A stretch of 64,000 nt of DNA, from positions 1 through 64,000 of the forward strand of contig NZ_JQKD01000003.1 of assembly GCF_000745855.1 (NCBI RefSeq), written 5' to 3'. This DNA comes from Xenophilus azovorans DSM 13620. GTDB taxonomy: Bacteria; Pseudomonadota; Gammaproteobacteria; Burkholderiales; Burkholderiaceae_C. Below the pieces are notes generated by a model. The model did not search any database. It had not been told where the DNA came from and was given only the letters and a program-made list of their open reading frames with translations. The translations under genes and the position numbers were made by a program. Positions 16,278 to 25,464 of the stretch are shown piece after piece (position 1 is the stretch's first letter; every line of letters begins with the position of its first letter).

Positions 16278-17282
16278 ATGACCATCCGCAGACGCACATT
16301 CATCCACGCGGGCGCCGTGGCGCTCGGCATGCCGGCCGCGGCCGTTCATGCCCAGTCCGGCGCAGGGGCCGCCCTCGACTGGCCGACCAAGCCGGTCAAG
16401 TTCGTCGTGCCCTTCGCGCCCGGCGGCGGGGCGGACGTCGCCACGCGCATGCTGGCGGACCAGCTGCGCACCGTGTGGGGCGGCCGCCAGTCGGCGATCG
16501 TCGACAACAAGACGGGCGCCAACACGATCATTGCCGTCAATTCCGTGCTGGGCGCGCCGAGCGACGGCCACACCTTCCTGGCGACGATCAACCTGACCTT
16601 CCAGCTGCCGCATCTGGGCCAGAAGCTTCCCTTCAACCCGATGACGGACCTGATCCCCGTCGGCGCGATCACGCTGGAACAACTGGTGCTGGTGGTCAAC
16701 CCGAACCTGGGCGTGAAGAGCTTCGGCGACTTCGCCGAGAAGGCCGGCAAGGACCCGAAGGCCTTCTCCTTCGGCACCTTCGGCGTGGGCTCCACCGCCC
16801 ACCTGGTCGCGGCGGAGATCGCCAAGCAGAAGAAGATCGACATGGTGATCGCGCACTACCGCGGCGCGGCGCCGGCCGTGCAGGCGGTGCTCAGCGGCGA
16901 GGTGGCGATGGCCCTGTCCAACTTCGGCAGCGTCCAGCAGCACATCGCCGCCGGCAGGCTGGTGCCGATCGCCGTCACCGGCGCCAGGCGCTACCGCTTC
17001 GCGCCGGACGTTCCCACGCTCAAGGAGCTGGGCCTGCCCATCATGGAGTCCCCCTCGTGGATCGGCGTCTTCGCGCCCAGGGGTACGCCGGCGGAGGTGG
17101 TCCAGAAGCTCGGCGCCGACATGCGCGCGGCGCTGCAGGCGCCCGAGCTCGTCCAGAAGATCAACGGCTTCTACCAGGAGCCCGGCCTCATGAGCGTGGA
17201 GGAGTTCCAGGCGCTGGTCAAACGCGACGACACGTACGCCGGCGGCATGATCCGCGCGCACCAGATCCGCCTGGAACAGTAG
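16278..17282 (+). CDS. Bug-family tripartite tricarboxylate transporter substrate receptor
   Basis: A 334-aa periplasmic receptor with a twin-arginine-like signal (MTIRRRTFIHAG, cleavage near VHAQ). Motifs: PFAPGGGADVATR, SDGHTFLATINLTFQ (in place of the usual KPDGYT loop), AHYRGAAPAVQAVLSGEV, and APDVPTLKELGLP. AGGAGACA lies 8 nt before the ATG. It sits inside an acyl-CoA catabolic operon, so its ligand is probably the acid activated by the ligase encoded next (20 nt downstream). Confidence 0.92.
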   Translation: MTIRRRTFIHAGAVALGMPAAAVHAQSGAGAALDWPTKPVKFVVPFAPGGGADVATRMLADQLRTVWGGRQSAIVDNKTGANTIIAVNSVLGAPSDGHTFLATINLTFQLPHLGQKLPFNPMTDLIPVGAITLEQLVLVVNPNLGVKSFGDFAEKAGKDPKAFSFGTFGVGSTAHLVAAEIAKQKKIDMVIAHYRGAAPAVQAVLSGEVAMALSNFGSVQQHIAAGRLVPIAVTGARRYRFAPDVPTLKELGLPIMESPSWIGVFAPRGTPAEVVQKLGADMRAALQAPELVQKINGFYQEPGLMSVEEFQALVKRDDTYAGGMIRAHQIRLEQ

Positions 17283-17301
17283 CCCGGAGGCCGGCAGCTC
17301 C

Positions 17302-18828
17302 ATGTCACTCATCCTTGCCGTGCGCCGCGCCGCGCAGGTGCGCCCCCGGGGCGCGGCGGTCATCGACGCGGAACGCACCATCGGCTGGCGCGAACTCGAA
17401 GGGCGCATCGCGCGGATCGCCGGGCGCCTGCGCGAACTGGGCGTCGAGCCCGGCACGCGCGTCGCCACGCTGGCGCTGAACTCGCCGATGTACTTCGAGC
17501 TGCTGCTGGCCGTCTGGTGGTGCGGCGGCGTGCTCGTGCCGCTGAACACGCGCCTGGCCGCGGACGAGATCCGCTACATCCTCGGGCACGCGGAGACTTC
17601 GCTGGTCCTCGCCGACACCGACATGGCCGGCCTCGCCGAGGCGGCGGCGACGCCAGGCCCGGCGCAGTTGGTGGTCGTCGACGAGGCCATGCACCGCGAC
17701 CTGCTGCAGGGACCGGCGATCGACGCCGCCGCGCCGGACTACGAGGCCACGGCCGCCATCTTCTACACCGGCGGCACCACCGGGCTGCCCAAGGGCGTCG
17801 AGCTGAGCCACCGCAACTTCGCGTTCGCGGCCTCGGGCATGCTGCGCGACCTGCGGCTCGGCCCGTCGTCGGTGTACCTGCACGCGGCGCCCATGTTCCA
17901 TCTGGCCGACTTCGGCATCGGCCTGGGCGTCACGATGGGCGCCGGCGCGCACAGCTTCCTCGCCCGCTTCACGCCCGAGGACGTGTACCGGCGGCTGCGC
18001 GACGACGGCGTCACCCACCTCAACCTCGTGCCCACGATGCTGGCCGCCGTGCTCGACGCGCCGTGCCGCGACGACCGCCTGCTGGCCCAGGTGACGCACA
18101 TCAGCTACGGCGCCGCGCCGATCACGCCCGCGCTGCTGGAGCGCGTGCTGCAGGGCTTTCCGCGGGCGGCCATCAACCAGTTCTACGGCATGACCGAGTG
18201 CTGCGGCGCGAGCGTGTTCCTCGCGCCCGAGCGGCACGTGCTGGACGGCCCGATGGCCGGCAAGCTGAAGGCAGCGGGGCAGGCGATCCCGGGCTTCGAG
18301 CTGCGCATCGCCGACCCCGAGGGCCGCCCGCTGCCGGCCGGCGCCGTGGGCGAGATCCTGATGCGCGGCGCTCCGGTCATGAAGGGCTACTGGAAGGACC
18401 CGGCGCAGACCGAAGCGGCGCTGGCCGGCGGCTGGCTGCACTCCGGCGACGGCGGCTACCTGGACGAGGACGGCTTCCTCTACGTCGTCGACCGCATCAA
18501 GGACATGATCGTCAGCGGCGGCGAGAACATCTACTGCAGCGAGGTCGAGAGCGCGCTGGCCGGCCATCCCGCCGTCCAGGCCTGCGCGGTCGTGGGCCTG
18601 CCGGACGACAAGTGGGGCGAACGCGTCCACGCGGTGGTGGTGCGCAAGGCAGGCGCCCGCGTGAGCGCCGACGAGCTGCGGGAACACGTGCGGGGCCGCA
18701 TCGCCGGCTACAAGGCGCCGAAGAGCTACGAATTCGCCGACGCGCTGCCCCTGTCGGCCGTCGGCAAGGTACAGAAGAAGGCGCTGCGCGAGCAGTGCCT
18801 GCAGCGATCGAAGGACAGCCATGACTGA
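17302..18828 (+). CDS. AMP-dependent acyl-CoA synthetase (ANL superfamily)
   Basis: A 508-aa cytoplasmic ligase that activates a carboxylic acid with ATP and CoA. The P-loop YTGGTTGLPKG is near residue 155, the A5-type motif INQFYGMTEC near 292, the hinge region VVDRIKDMIVSGGENI near 395, and the catalytic Lys is in the C-terminal GKVQKK near residue 488. Length fits medium/long-chain or aryl acid ligases; the substrate is not evident. The gene overlaps the downstream acyl-CoA dehydrogenase start by 8 nt, so both enzymes are likely made together. Confidence 0.93.
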   Translation: MSLILAVRRAAQVRPRGAAVIDAERTIGWRELEGRIARIAGRLRELGVEPGTRVATLALNSPMYFELLLAVWWCGGVLVPLNTRLAADEIRYILGHAETSLVLADTDMAGLAEAAATPGPAQLVVVDEAMHRDLLQGPAIDAAAPDYEATAAIFYTGGTTGLPKGVELSHRNFAFAASGMLRDLRLGPSSVYLHAAPMFHLADFGIGLGVTMGAGAHSFLARFTPEDVYRRLRDDGVTHLNLVPTMLAAVLDAPCRDDRLLAQVTHISYGAAPITPALLERVLQGFPRAAINQFYGMTECCGASVFLAPERHVLDGPMAGKLKAAGQAIPGFELRIADPEGRPLPAGAVGEILMRGAPVMKGYWKDPAQTEAALAGGWLHSGDGGYLDEDGFLYVVDRIKDMIVSGGENIYCSEVESALAGHPAVQACAVVGLPDDKWGERVHAVVVRKAGARVSADELREHVRGRIAGYKAPKSYEFADALPLSAVGKVQKKALREQCLQRSKDSHD

Positions 18829-19972
18829 CGTGCTCGCCCGCCCGATGTTCGAGGCGGAGCATCGGGAATTCCGCGCCCAGGTGCGCCGCTTCGTGGCCGA
18901 GCGGATCGCGCCCCACCACCTCGAATGGGAACGCCAGGGCTGCGTGCCGCGCGCGATCTGGCGCGAAGCCGGCGCCGTCGGCATGCTGTGCTGCACGGTC
19001 GACGAGCAGTGGGGCGGCGCCGGCGCCGACTACCTGTACACGGTGGTGGCGCTGGAGGAGATGGCCTACGCGCATGCGCCGGGCCCCGGCTTCGCGATCC
19101 ACTCCGAGATGGCGTCGCCTTACGTCTCGAACTTCGGCTCCGATGCGCAGAAGGCGCGCTGGCTGCCCCGGCTGGTGACGGGCGAGGCCATCGCGGCCGT
19201 GGCGATGACGGAGCCGGCGGCGGGCAGCGACCTGCGCGGCATCCGCACGCGCGCCGTGCGCACCGCGTCCGGCTGGCGCCTGTCGGGCCAGAAGGTGTTC
19301 ATCTCGAACGGGCAGCTCGCCGACCTTTTCGTCGTCGCGGCCCGCACCGACGACGACGCCAAAGGCCTGTCCATCTTCCTCGTCGACGCCGCCCTGCCGG
19401 GCGTGCAGCGCGGCAGGCGGCTGGAGAAGATGGGGCAGCATGCGCAGGACACCTCGGAGATCTTCTTCGACGGCGTGGCGCTGGCCGAGGGCGACCTGCT
19501 CGCCGCCGAGGGCGCCGGCATGAAGTGCCTGGCGCACGGCCTGGCGCGCGAGCGCCTGACCATCTGCATCATCTGCCAGGCCCGCGCCGAGGCCGTGTTC
19601 CGCGACACGGTGGCCTACGTGGGCGAGCGGCAGGCCTTCGGCCAGGCGGTCGCGCAGTTCCAGAACACGCGCTTCCAGCTCGCGGCGGTCAAGGCCGACC
19701 TGACGGCCGGGCGCGCGCTGGTCGACCGGCTGATCGGCGCCTACCGCGACGGCTCGCTGGACGAGACCACCGCCGCGGCGGGCAAGCTATGGACCACCGA
19801 GATGCTCGGGCGCACCGCCGACGCCTGCCTGCAGCTGCACGGCGGCTGGGGCTACATGAGCGAATACAACGTCTCGCGCGCCTATGCCGATGCGCGCGTC
19901 GAGCGCATCGCCGGCGGCACGTCGGAAATCATGAAGGAAATCATCGCCCGGGGCATCTGGCCGCGCAGGTGA
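18821..19972 (+). CDS. Acyl-CoA dehydrogenase
   Basis: A 383-aa FAD-dependent acyl-CoA dehydrogenase with the N-terminal helical domain, the beta-domain (AVAMTEPAAGSDLRGI, then WRLSGQKVFISNGQLADLF) and the C-terminal helical bundle ending RIAGGTSEIMKEIIARGIW. The catalytic Glu found in short-chain enzymes before GTS is replaced by Gly, which is normal for the long-chain/isovaleryl branch where the base sits in another helix. It would form the 2,3-enoyl-CoA from the product of the upstream ligase. A 25-nt gap separates it from the FadB/J-type gene. Confidence 0.93.
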   Translation: MTDVLARPMFEAEHREFRAQVRRFVAERIAPHHLEWERQGCVPRAIWREAGAVGMLCCTVDEQWGGAGADYLYTVVALEEMAYAHAPGPGFAIHSEMASPYVSNFGSDAQKARWLPRLVTGEAIAAVAMTEPAAGSDLRGIRTRAVRTASGWRLSGQKVFISNGQLADLFVVAARTDDDAKGLSIFLVDAALPGVQRGRRLEKMGQHAQDTSEIFFDGVALAEGDLLAAEGAGMKCLAHGLARERLTICIICQARAEAVFRDTVAYVGERQAFGQAVAQFQNTRFQLAAVKADLTAGRALVDRLIGAYRDGSLDETTAAAGKLWTTEMLGRTADACLQLHGGWGYMSEYNVSRAYADARVERIAGGTSEIMKEIIARGIWPRR

Positions 19973-19997
19973 TGGCAGCACGAGAGGATCGAACGCA

Positions 19998-22118
19998 GTG
20001 ATCGACTACGACAAGGACGGCGACGGCATCGCGCACATCGTCTGGAACAACCCGGACGGGCCGGTGAACGTCAAGAGCGCGGCGGCGATGGCAGCCTTCG
20101 CGCAGGCGGTGGACCGCGCCATCGCGGACGGCACGGTCAAGGGCGTGCTGGTGCGCTCCGCCAAGCGCGACTTCGTCGCCGGCGGCGACCTGACGGCGCT
20201 CTACGCCGCCGCGACGCCCGAAGAGGCAGCGGCGCTGGTCGGCGGCATCGGCGCCTGCCTGCGCCGGATCGAGCGCTCGCCCAAGCCCTTCGTGGCCGTG
20301 CTCAACGGCTCCGCGCTGGGCGGAGGGCTGGAACTCGCGCTGGCCTGCCACCACCGCGTGGCCGCCGACGAGCCGGCGCTCAGGCTGGGCGCGCCCGAGG
20401 TGACGCTGGGGCTCATTCCCGGCGCGGGCGGCACGCAGCGCCTGCCGCGCCTCATCGGCATCGCGGCGGCGGCGCGGATGCTGATCGACGGCAAGCCGGT
20501 CGGCGTGCGCGACGCGCTGGCCTGCGGCCTCGTCGACGAGGCCGTGCCGGCCGGGCAGTTGATCGACGCGGCGCGGCGCCTGGCGCTGGCGCATCCCCAG
20601 GCGCGGCAGCCGTGGGATGCCGAGGGCTTCCGGTATCCCGGCTTCCAGCCCGGCTCGCCCGAGGCCGCGGCCTTCTTCGGCGACATGCAGGCCGAGGTGC
20701 AGCGCCAGCGGCCGGCCGCCGATCTCGCACCGCACGCGATCCTCCAGGTGCTCGCCGAAGGCACCGCCGCCGGTCTCGACCGCGGCCTGGCAGTGGAGGC
20801 GCAGCAGTTCGCGCGCGTCGCCGTGTCCGCCGCCGCGAAGAACCGCATCCGCACGCAGTTCATCGCGCCGGGCGCGGTCAGGAAGGCCGCGCGGTCCGCG
20901 GATGCCGCCGCGGCGCAGCCGACGCAGGTGGGCGTGGTCGGTGCAGGCACGATGGGCGGAGGCATCGCCCTGGTGGCGGCCAGGTCGGGCATCCGGACCG
21001 TCCTGATCGACCAGTCGGAAGCGGCATTGCAGAAGGGCATGCAACGGATCGCCAGGAGCCTGGCCAGCGCCGTCGAGCGCCAGCGGATGACGCCGGCGCA
21101 GCGCGACGAGACGCTCGCCCGCATCGAGGCGACGACGGACTTCGCGCGGCTGCATGGCAGCCAGATCGTCGTCGAGGCCGTCGTCGAGGTGCCGGAGGTG
21201 AAGCAGTCGGTCTTCCGCAGGATCACCGACGCCGCGGGGCCGGACGTGGTGGTGGCGTCCAACACGTCGACGCTGTCGATCAGCGCCATGGCCGAGTCCG
21301 TGGCGGCGCCGAAGAACTTCATCGGACTGCATTTCTTCGCGCCGGTCGACCGGATGGCGCTGGTGGAGGTGATCCTCGGGCGCGAGACGGACGAGCGGAC
21401 GCTCGCGCGCTCGCAGGCGCTGCTCAAGGCCATGGGCAAGACGCCGGTGGTGGTGAACGACGGCCCCGGCTTCTACACCTCGCGCGTGGTGGCCGCCTAT
21501 ACGCGCGAGGCGCTGCACATGCTGGGCGCGGGCATCTCGCCGGAACGGATCGACCGCGCCGCGCTGGCGGCGGGCTTCTCGATCGGCCCCCTCGCCATGG
21601 GCGACCTCACGTCCTACGACCTGCTGAAGGACATCCTCGGCAGCCTGGCGCGCGCCGGGCGCGGGACGGCCGCCGATTCGCAAGGGGCGATGGACGCCAT
21701 CGACCGCCTGCTGGCGGCAGGCCGCGTCGGCCGCAAGGGCGCCGGCGGCGTGTACGACCACGGCCCGGAGGGCAAGCGTGTCTGGGAGGGGCTGGCGGCG
21801 CTGTTCCCGCCCCAGGCACAGCAGCCCGCGGAGGAAGAGGTGATGCAGCGCCTGCTGGACATCCAGTCGATCGAGACGGCGCACGTGGTGGCCGAGGGGA
21901 TCGCGAGCGACCCGCTCGCGCTGGACCTGGCCGCGGTGCTGGGCTGGAGCTACCCGACCTTCCGCGGCGGCGTGCTGGCGAACATCGACGACACCGGTGT
22001 CGCCCGCTTCGTGCAGCGCAGCGACACCATGGCCCAGGCATTCGGGCCGAGGTTCGCCGTGCCGCCGCTGCTGCGCGAGATGGCCGCCACGGGCGCGACC
22101 TTCCACGCCCGGGGATGA
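19998..22118 (+). CDS. Enoyl-CoA hydratase / 3-hydroxyacyl-CoA dehydrogenase fusion (FadB/FadJ-type)
   Basis: A 706-aa bifunctional beta-oxidation enzyme. Residues 1-190 form the crotonase domain (ALGGGLELALACHHRVA, then GAPEVTLGLIPGAGGTQRLPRL with the catalytic Glu). The NAD-binding domain starts at about residue 309 with VGVVGAGTMGGGIA. GLHFFAPVDRM near 444 and NDGPGFYTSRV near 490 mark the dehydrogenase active site, and two helical 3HCDH domains end the chain. It starts with GTG at 19998. It hydrates and oxidises enoyl-CoA to 3-ketoacyl-CoA; no partner thiolase lies in this operon. Its stop overlaps the monooxygenase start (ATGA). Confidence 0.94.
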   Translation: MIDYDKDGDGIAHIVWNNPDGPVNVKSAAAMAAFAQAVDRAIADGTVKGVLVRSAKRDFVAGGDLTALYAAATPEEAAALVGGIGACLRRIERSPKPFVAVLNGSALGGGLELALACHHRVAADEPALRLGAPEVTLGLIPGAGGTQRLPRLIGIAAAARMLIDGKPVGVRDALACGLVDEAVPAGQLIDAARRLALAHPQARQPWDAEGFRYPGFQPGSPEAAAFFGDMQAEVQRQRPAADLAPHAILQVLAEGTAAGLDRGLAVEAQQFARVAVSAAAKNRIRTQFIAPGAVRKAARSADAAAAQPTQVGVVGAGTMGGGIALVAARSGIRTVLIDQSEAALQKGMQRIARSLASAVERQRMTPAQRDETLARIEATTDFARLHGSQIVVEAVVEVPEVKQSVFRRITDAAGPDVVVASNTSTLSISAMAESVAAPKNFIGLHFFAPVDRMALVEVILGRETDERTLARSQALLKAMGKTPVVVNDGPGFYTSRVVAAYTREALHMLGAGISPERIDRAALAAGFSIGPLAMGDLTSYDLLKDILGSLARAGRGTAADSQGAMDAIDRLLAAGRVGRKGAGGVYDHGPEGKRVWEGLAALFPPQAQQPAEEEVMQRLLDIQSIETAHVVAEGIASDPLALDLAAVLGWSYPTFRGGVLANIDDTGVARFVQRSDTMAQAFGPRFAVPPLLREMAATGATFHARG

Positions 22119-23335
22119 GCCGCATGGCACACAGACCATCGGTGATCATCGCGGGCGCAGGCATCGGCGGCCTGGCCGCCGCGGCCCTGCTGCGCAGGCG
22201 CGGCTTCGAGGTCGCCGTGTACGAGCAGGCCCGGCGCCTGCAGGAAGTGGGGGCCGGGGTGCAGCTGAGCGCGAATGCGGTCAAGGTGCTGCGCAGCCTG
22301 GAGATGGAGGAGCACGCCGTCAGCCGCGGCTTCCTGCCGACTCACTTCATCGGCTGGAGCTGGAAGTCCGGCCGGCGGCTGTACCGGACGCCCATCAGCC
22401 CGCTGCACGAGCAGCGCTTCGGCGCGCCCTACGTGCACATCCACCGCGCCGACCTGCTGGAGGCGCTTGCGGACGGCGTGCCCGCCGGGTCGATCCATCT
22501 CGCGCATCGCCTGGTCGATCTCGCCGAAGCCGACGGCGGCGGCATGCGGGCCAGCTTCGAGAACGGCCACACGGCCCATGCCGACGTCGTCATCGGGGCC
22601 GATGGCATCCACTCCGCCGTGCGGCGCTGCCTGTTCGGCCCCGAAGCGCCGCGCTTCACCGGCAACATGTGCTGGCGCGGCGTGATCCCGGCCGATGCGC
22701 TGCCTGCCGGCCACATCGCGCCGGCCTCGTCGAACTGGATGGGGCCGCAGGGCCACGTCGTGCACTACTACCTGCGCGGCGGATCGCTGGTCAACTTTGT
22801 CGCGGTGCGAGAGACCGACGCCTGGCTCGGGGAATCGTGGACCACGCCGAGTTCGAAGGAGGAGCTGCTGCAGGCGTTCGAAGGCTGGCATCCCCGCCTC
22901 CTGGCGCTGTTCGAGCGCGCGGACGGCATCCACAAGTGGGGCCTGTTCGACCGCGATCCGCTGCCCGCATGGTCGAAGGGCGGCGCCACCCTGCTCGGCG
23001 ACGCGGCCCATCCGATGCTGCCCTTCCTCGCACAGGGCGCCGGGCAGGCGCTGGAAGACGCCTATGCCGTCGCCGACTGGCTCGGCCGCTACCCGGACCG
23101 GCCGGCCGAGGCGCTCGCCGCCTACGAGGCCGAGCGCCAGGCCCGCACGGCGCGCATCCAGCTCGCGGCGCGCGCCAGGAGCCTGACGACGCACATCAAG
23201 TCGCCCTGGGCGGCGTTCAAGCGGGACGTGGCCTTCGCCTGGCAGCAGGTGGTGTCGCCGAATGCGACGACGCACCGTGCCGAGTGGATCTACCGGCATG
23301 ACGTGACGCAGGTCGAGCGGACGCTGGGCGGTTAG
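22115..23335 (+). CDS. FAD-dependent aromatic monooxygenase (salicylate/3-hydroxybenzoate hydroxylase-like)
   Basis: A 406-aa class A flavoprotein hydroxylase. The FAD motif GAGIGG is at residues 14-19, GADGIHSAVR (DG motif) is near 165, and GDAAHPMLPFLAQGAGQALEDA (GD motif) is near 295. Closest in style to salicylate 1-hydroxylase and 3-hydroxybenzoate 6-hydroxylase, which use NAD(P)H and O2 on phenolic acids. The ATG at 22115 overlaps the previous stop as ATGA; an in-frame ATG at 22124 is the alternative. Its presence behind a CoA pathway suggests a substrate with both an aromatic ring and a side chain. Convergent with the Rieske gene, 9 nt apart. Confidence 0.9.
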   Translation: MSRMAHRPSVIIAGAGIGGLAAAALLRRRGFEVAVYEQARRLQEVGAGVQLSANAVKVLRSLEMEEHAVSRGFLPTHFIGWSWKSGRRLYRTPISPLHEQRFGAPYVHIHRADLLEALADGVPAGSIHLAHRLVDLAEADGGGMRASFENGHTAHADVVIGADGIHSAVRRCLFGPEAPRFTGNMCWRGVIPADALPAGHIAPASSNWMGPQGHVVHYYLRGGSLVNFVAVRETDAWLGESWTTPSSKEELLQAFEGWHPRLLALFERADGIHKWGLFDRDPLPAWSKGGATLLGDAAHPMLPFLAQGAGQALEDAYAVADWLGRYPDRPAEALAAYEAERQARTARIQLAARARSLTTHIKSPWAAFKRDVAFAWQQVVSPNATTHRAEWIYRHDVTQVERTLGG

Positions 23336-23344
23336 CCGCCTGCG

Positions 23345-24391
23345 TCAGGCATTCGCCGCGCTGACAGGCGCCTGCTCCTGCTGCAGCCGCGCCGCCAGCA
23401 GCCGGCGGAACTGCATCAGCCCCGCGTCCGCGCCGATGGCCACCATCGGCGCGTCCGGGCAGGCGGCCAGGCGTCTGGCCTGCGCCTCGATCATCACCCG
23501 GTCTTCCTCGAAGGCGGCGACGACGTCCGCGAAGATCGTCTCCGTGATCTGCTCGTCCTCGATCGCGAAGTTGCGCGGCACGGCATAGAAGTAGTGCGAG
23601 GTGCCCGTGGTCTCGGGCGTGACGGCCTGGCAGCTGCGGAACTCCAGGGCATCGTGATAGCGGCCCTGCGGCGCACCGGTGCCGGTGGCCTGCACGCCCG
23701 AGTGCATGATCAGAACGCCCGGCGCGACGAACTCGTAGAAGTGCCAGCGGTCCACCCGCCCCGCGAAGCTGGCGACCTTGGTGTGGAACGGCGCCGGGAC
23801 CTCGTTCAGCAGCCACCGCTCGACCCGCACGCCGTTGTCGGCTGGCTTGACGACCGGCTTGCTCAGCGCGATGTTCTCCGTCCCGCCCAGCGTGGTCGGG
23901 TGCACGTAGCCGATGTGCGAGAAGTCCAGCAGGTTGTCGCATATGAGCATGTGCGGCGCGTCGTAGTGGTAGTAGCCGGGCTTGTAGGCCCACTGCGGGC
24001 TTCCGAGCGACCAGGTGTCGGGAATGAGCGAAGGGTCGGCCCGAGCGGGATCGCCCATCCAGATCCAGACCCACCGGTTTCGCTCCGCCACCGGATAGCT
24101 GCGCACGCACATGCCGGTCGGGATGCGGTCCTGGCCGGGGATCTCGATGCACTTGCCGTCCGGGGCGAACTTCACGCCGTGGTACATGCAGCGCAGCGCG
24201 CCGGCCTCGAGCCGGCCCATCGAGAGCGGCGCCCCGCGGTGGGCGCAGCGGTCTGCGAGCGCGACGACCTCCCCGTCCTGGCCGCGGAAGAAGCAGATCG
24301 GCTCGTCCAGGATCGTGCGGCTGAAGAGGCCCTGCGCCACCTCGTGCGACCAGGCGGCGACGTACCAGCAATTGCGGACGAACATGTTCAT
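23345..24391 (-). CDS. Rieske non-heme iron oxygenase, VanA-like
   Basis: A 348-aa oxygenase subunit. The Rieske [2Fe-2S] cluster ligands are Cys49-x-His51 and Cys68-x-x-His71. The mononuclear iron site is DNLLDFSHIGYVH with Asp156 bridging and His159 and His164 as ligands. The layout matches vanillate O-demethylase oxygenase and other aromatic O-demethylases or hydroxylases of the VanA group. The start at 24391 lies 8 nt after the Bug receptor stop; a second ATG two codons later is possible. No VanB-type ferredoxin reductase is encoded in this window, so electrons must come from elsewhere. Confidence 0.92.
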   Translation of the reverse strand: MNMFVRNCWYVAAWSHEVAQGLFSRTILDEPICFFRGQDGEVVALADRCAHRGAPLSMGRLEAGALRCMYHGVKFAPDGKCIEIPGQDRIPTGMCVRSYPVAERNRWVWIWMGDPARADPSLIPDTWSLGSPQWAYKPGYYHYDAPHMLICDNLLDFSHIGYVHPTTLGGTENIALSKPVVKPADNGVRVERWLLNEVPAPFHTKVASFAGRVDRWHFYEFVAPGVLIMHSGVQATGTGAPQGRYHDALEFRSCQAVTPETTGTSHYFYAVPRNFAIEDEQITETIFADVVAAFEEDRVMIEAQARRLAACPDAPMVAIGADAGLMQFRRLLAARLQQEQAPVSAANA

Positions 24392-24399
24392 CGGCACGC

Positions 24400-25386
24400 T
24401 CAGTTCTCCAGCTTGATGCCGCGTTCGCGGATGAGGGCGTGCCAGAGCTTCGTTTCGGACGCGATGTAGCCGGCCATCTGCGCTGCATCGCCCGGCGTCA
24501 CTTCGAGGCCGAAATCCGTCAGCGACTTGCGCACCTCGGCATCGGCGAGGGCCTTCTGCAACGCGTCCGCCAGCCGCTGCCGCACGGGCGCGGGCGTCGC
24601 CGCGGGCACCATCAGCCCCTGCCAGGCGTAGACCTCGACGCCCGGATATCCCAGTTCCTCGAAGGTCGGCACATCGGGGAACTGCGCCAGCCGGCGGGCG
24701 GAGGCCACGGCGAGCGCCCTGAGCCGGCCGCTCTTCAGGTGCGGCAGCGCACTGGCCGTGTCCAGCATCATGACCGGCACCTGCCCGCTCAGCACGTCCT
24801 GCACCGCGGGCGCGGCGCCCTTGTAGGGAACGTGCTGGGCCTCGAACCCGGCCCGGCTCTTGAGCAGTTCCATCGCCAGGTGGTGCGGCCCGCCCGCGCC
24901 GGGCGAGGCATACGAGACCTTCGCCGGATCGGCCCTGGCGGCATCGATCATGGCCTTCCCGGTGGCGTAGTTGCTGGCGGCCGTGGTGACCAGCAGCAGC
25001 GGAAAGCGCGCCATGAGCCCGATCGGCGCAAAGTCGCCCGGCTTGTAGGGCAGCTTCGAGTAGAGGGCGGGGTTGAACACCAGCGAGCCGTTGTCGGCGG
25101 TGAACACCGTGTAGCCGTCCGCCGGAGCGCGCGCCGCGGCCTGCGCACCGACGATGGTCGCCGCGCCCGGCCGGTTGTCGATGACGACGGGCTGGCCCAG
25201 TTGCCTGCCCAGGCTGTTGGCGACGGTTCTGGCCAGGAAGTCCGACCCGCCGCCGGCGGGGTAGGCGACGATCCAGGTGATCGGCCTGTTCGGGTATCCG
25301 GCCTGTGCGAGCGCCATGAACGGCGCCCCCAGGCTGCCGAGCAATGCGAGCGAGATGGCCGCGCGGCGGCCCGGTTGTGCTTTCAT
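24400..25386 (-). CDS. Bug-family tripartite tricarboxylate transporter substrate receptor
   Basis: A 328-aa periplasmic receptor with a signal peptide ending near ALAQAG. Motifs: YPAGGGSDFLART, APADGYTVFTADNGSLVFNPALYSKLP, HVPYKGAAPAVQDVLSGQV, FPDVPTFEELGYPG, ending GIKLEN. It closely resembles the receptor at 208-1182 (shared FTADN/MSADN and PYRGAAPA/PYKGAAPA loops). It precedes the Rieske oxygenase gene by 8 nt on the same transcript, so it likely captures that enzyme's aromatic substrate. Divergent from an IclR gene, 76 nt apart. Confidence 0.93.
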   Translation of the reverse strand: MKAQPGRRAAISLALLGSLGAPFMALAQAGYPNRPITWIVAYPAGGGSDFLARTVANSLGRQLGQPVVIDNRPGAATIVGAQAAARAPADGYTVFTADNGSLVFNPALYSKLPYKPGDFAPIGLMARFPLLLVTTAASNYATGKAMIDAARADPAKVSYASPGAGGPHHLAMELLKSRAGFEAQHVPYKGAAPAVQDVLSGQVPVMMLDTASALPHLKSGRLRALAVASARRLAQFPDVPTFEELGYPGVEVYAWQGLMVPAATPAPVRQRLADALQKALADAEVRKSLTDFGLEVTPGDAAQMAGYIASETKLWHALIRERGIKLEN

Positions 25387-25447
25387 GGAAGGTGTCTCCG
25401 TGGGAAGCCGAAATTCTCGGAGCGCGTCCCGGCAAGCACCTAGATCG

Positions 25448-25464
25448 ATTTACCATGCGTAAAT
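25448..25464. promoter_or_regulatory. Palindromic operator overlapping the iclR start codon
   Basis: ATTTAC-catgc-GTAAAT is a perfect 6-bp inverted repeat with a 5-nt spacer. Its right arm covers the first two bases of the IclR ATG (25463). It lies between the IclR gene and the divergent Bug-Rieske operon, 62 nt from the Bug start. It is a strong candidate for autoregulation plus control of the operon. No ribosome-binding site is visible ahead of this ATG. Confidence 0.5.

Noticed and set aside
19926-19940. Loss of the catalytic Glu in the acyl-CoA dehydrogenase at 18821-19972 (AGGTSE instead of YEGTS)
   Set aside because: Many long-chain and isovaleryl-type dehydrogenases have Gly here and carry the base on another helix, so this is not evidence of inactivity.
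25441-25446. TAGATC as a -10 element for the second iclR gene
   Set aside because: It is 16 nt from the ATG and has no supporting -35, so it is too weak to list as a promoter.
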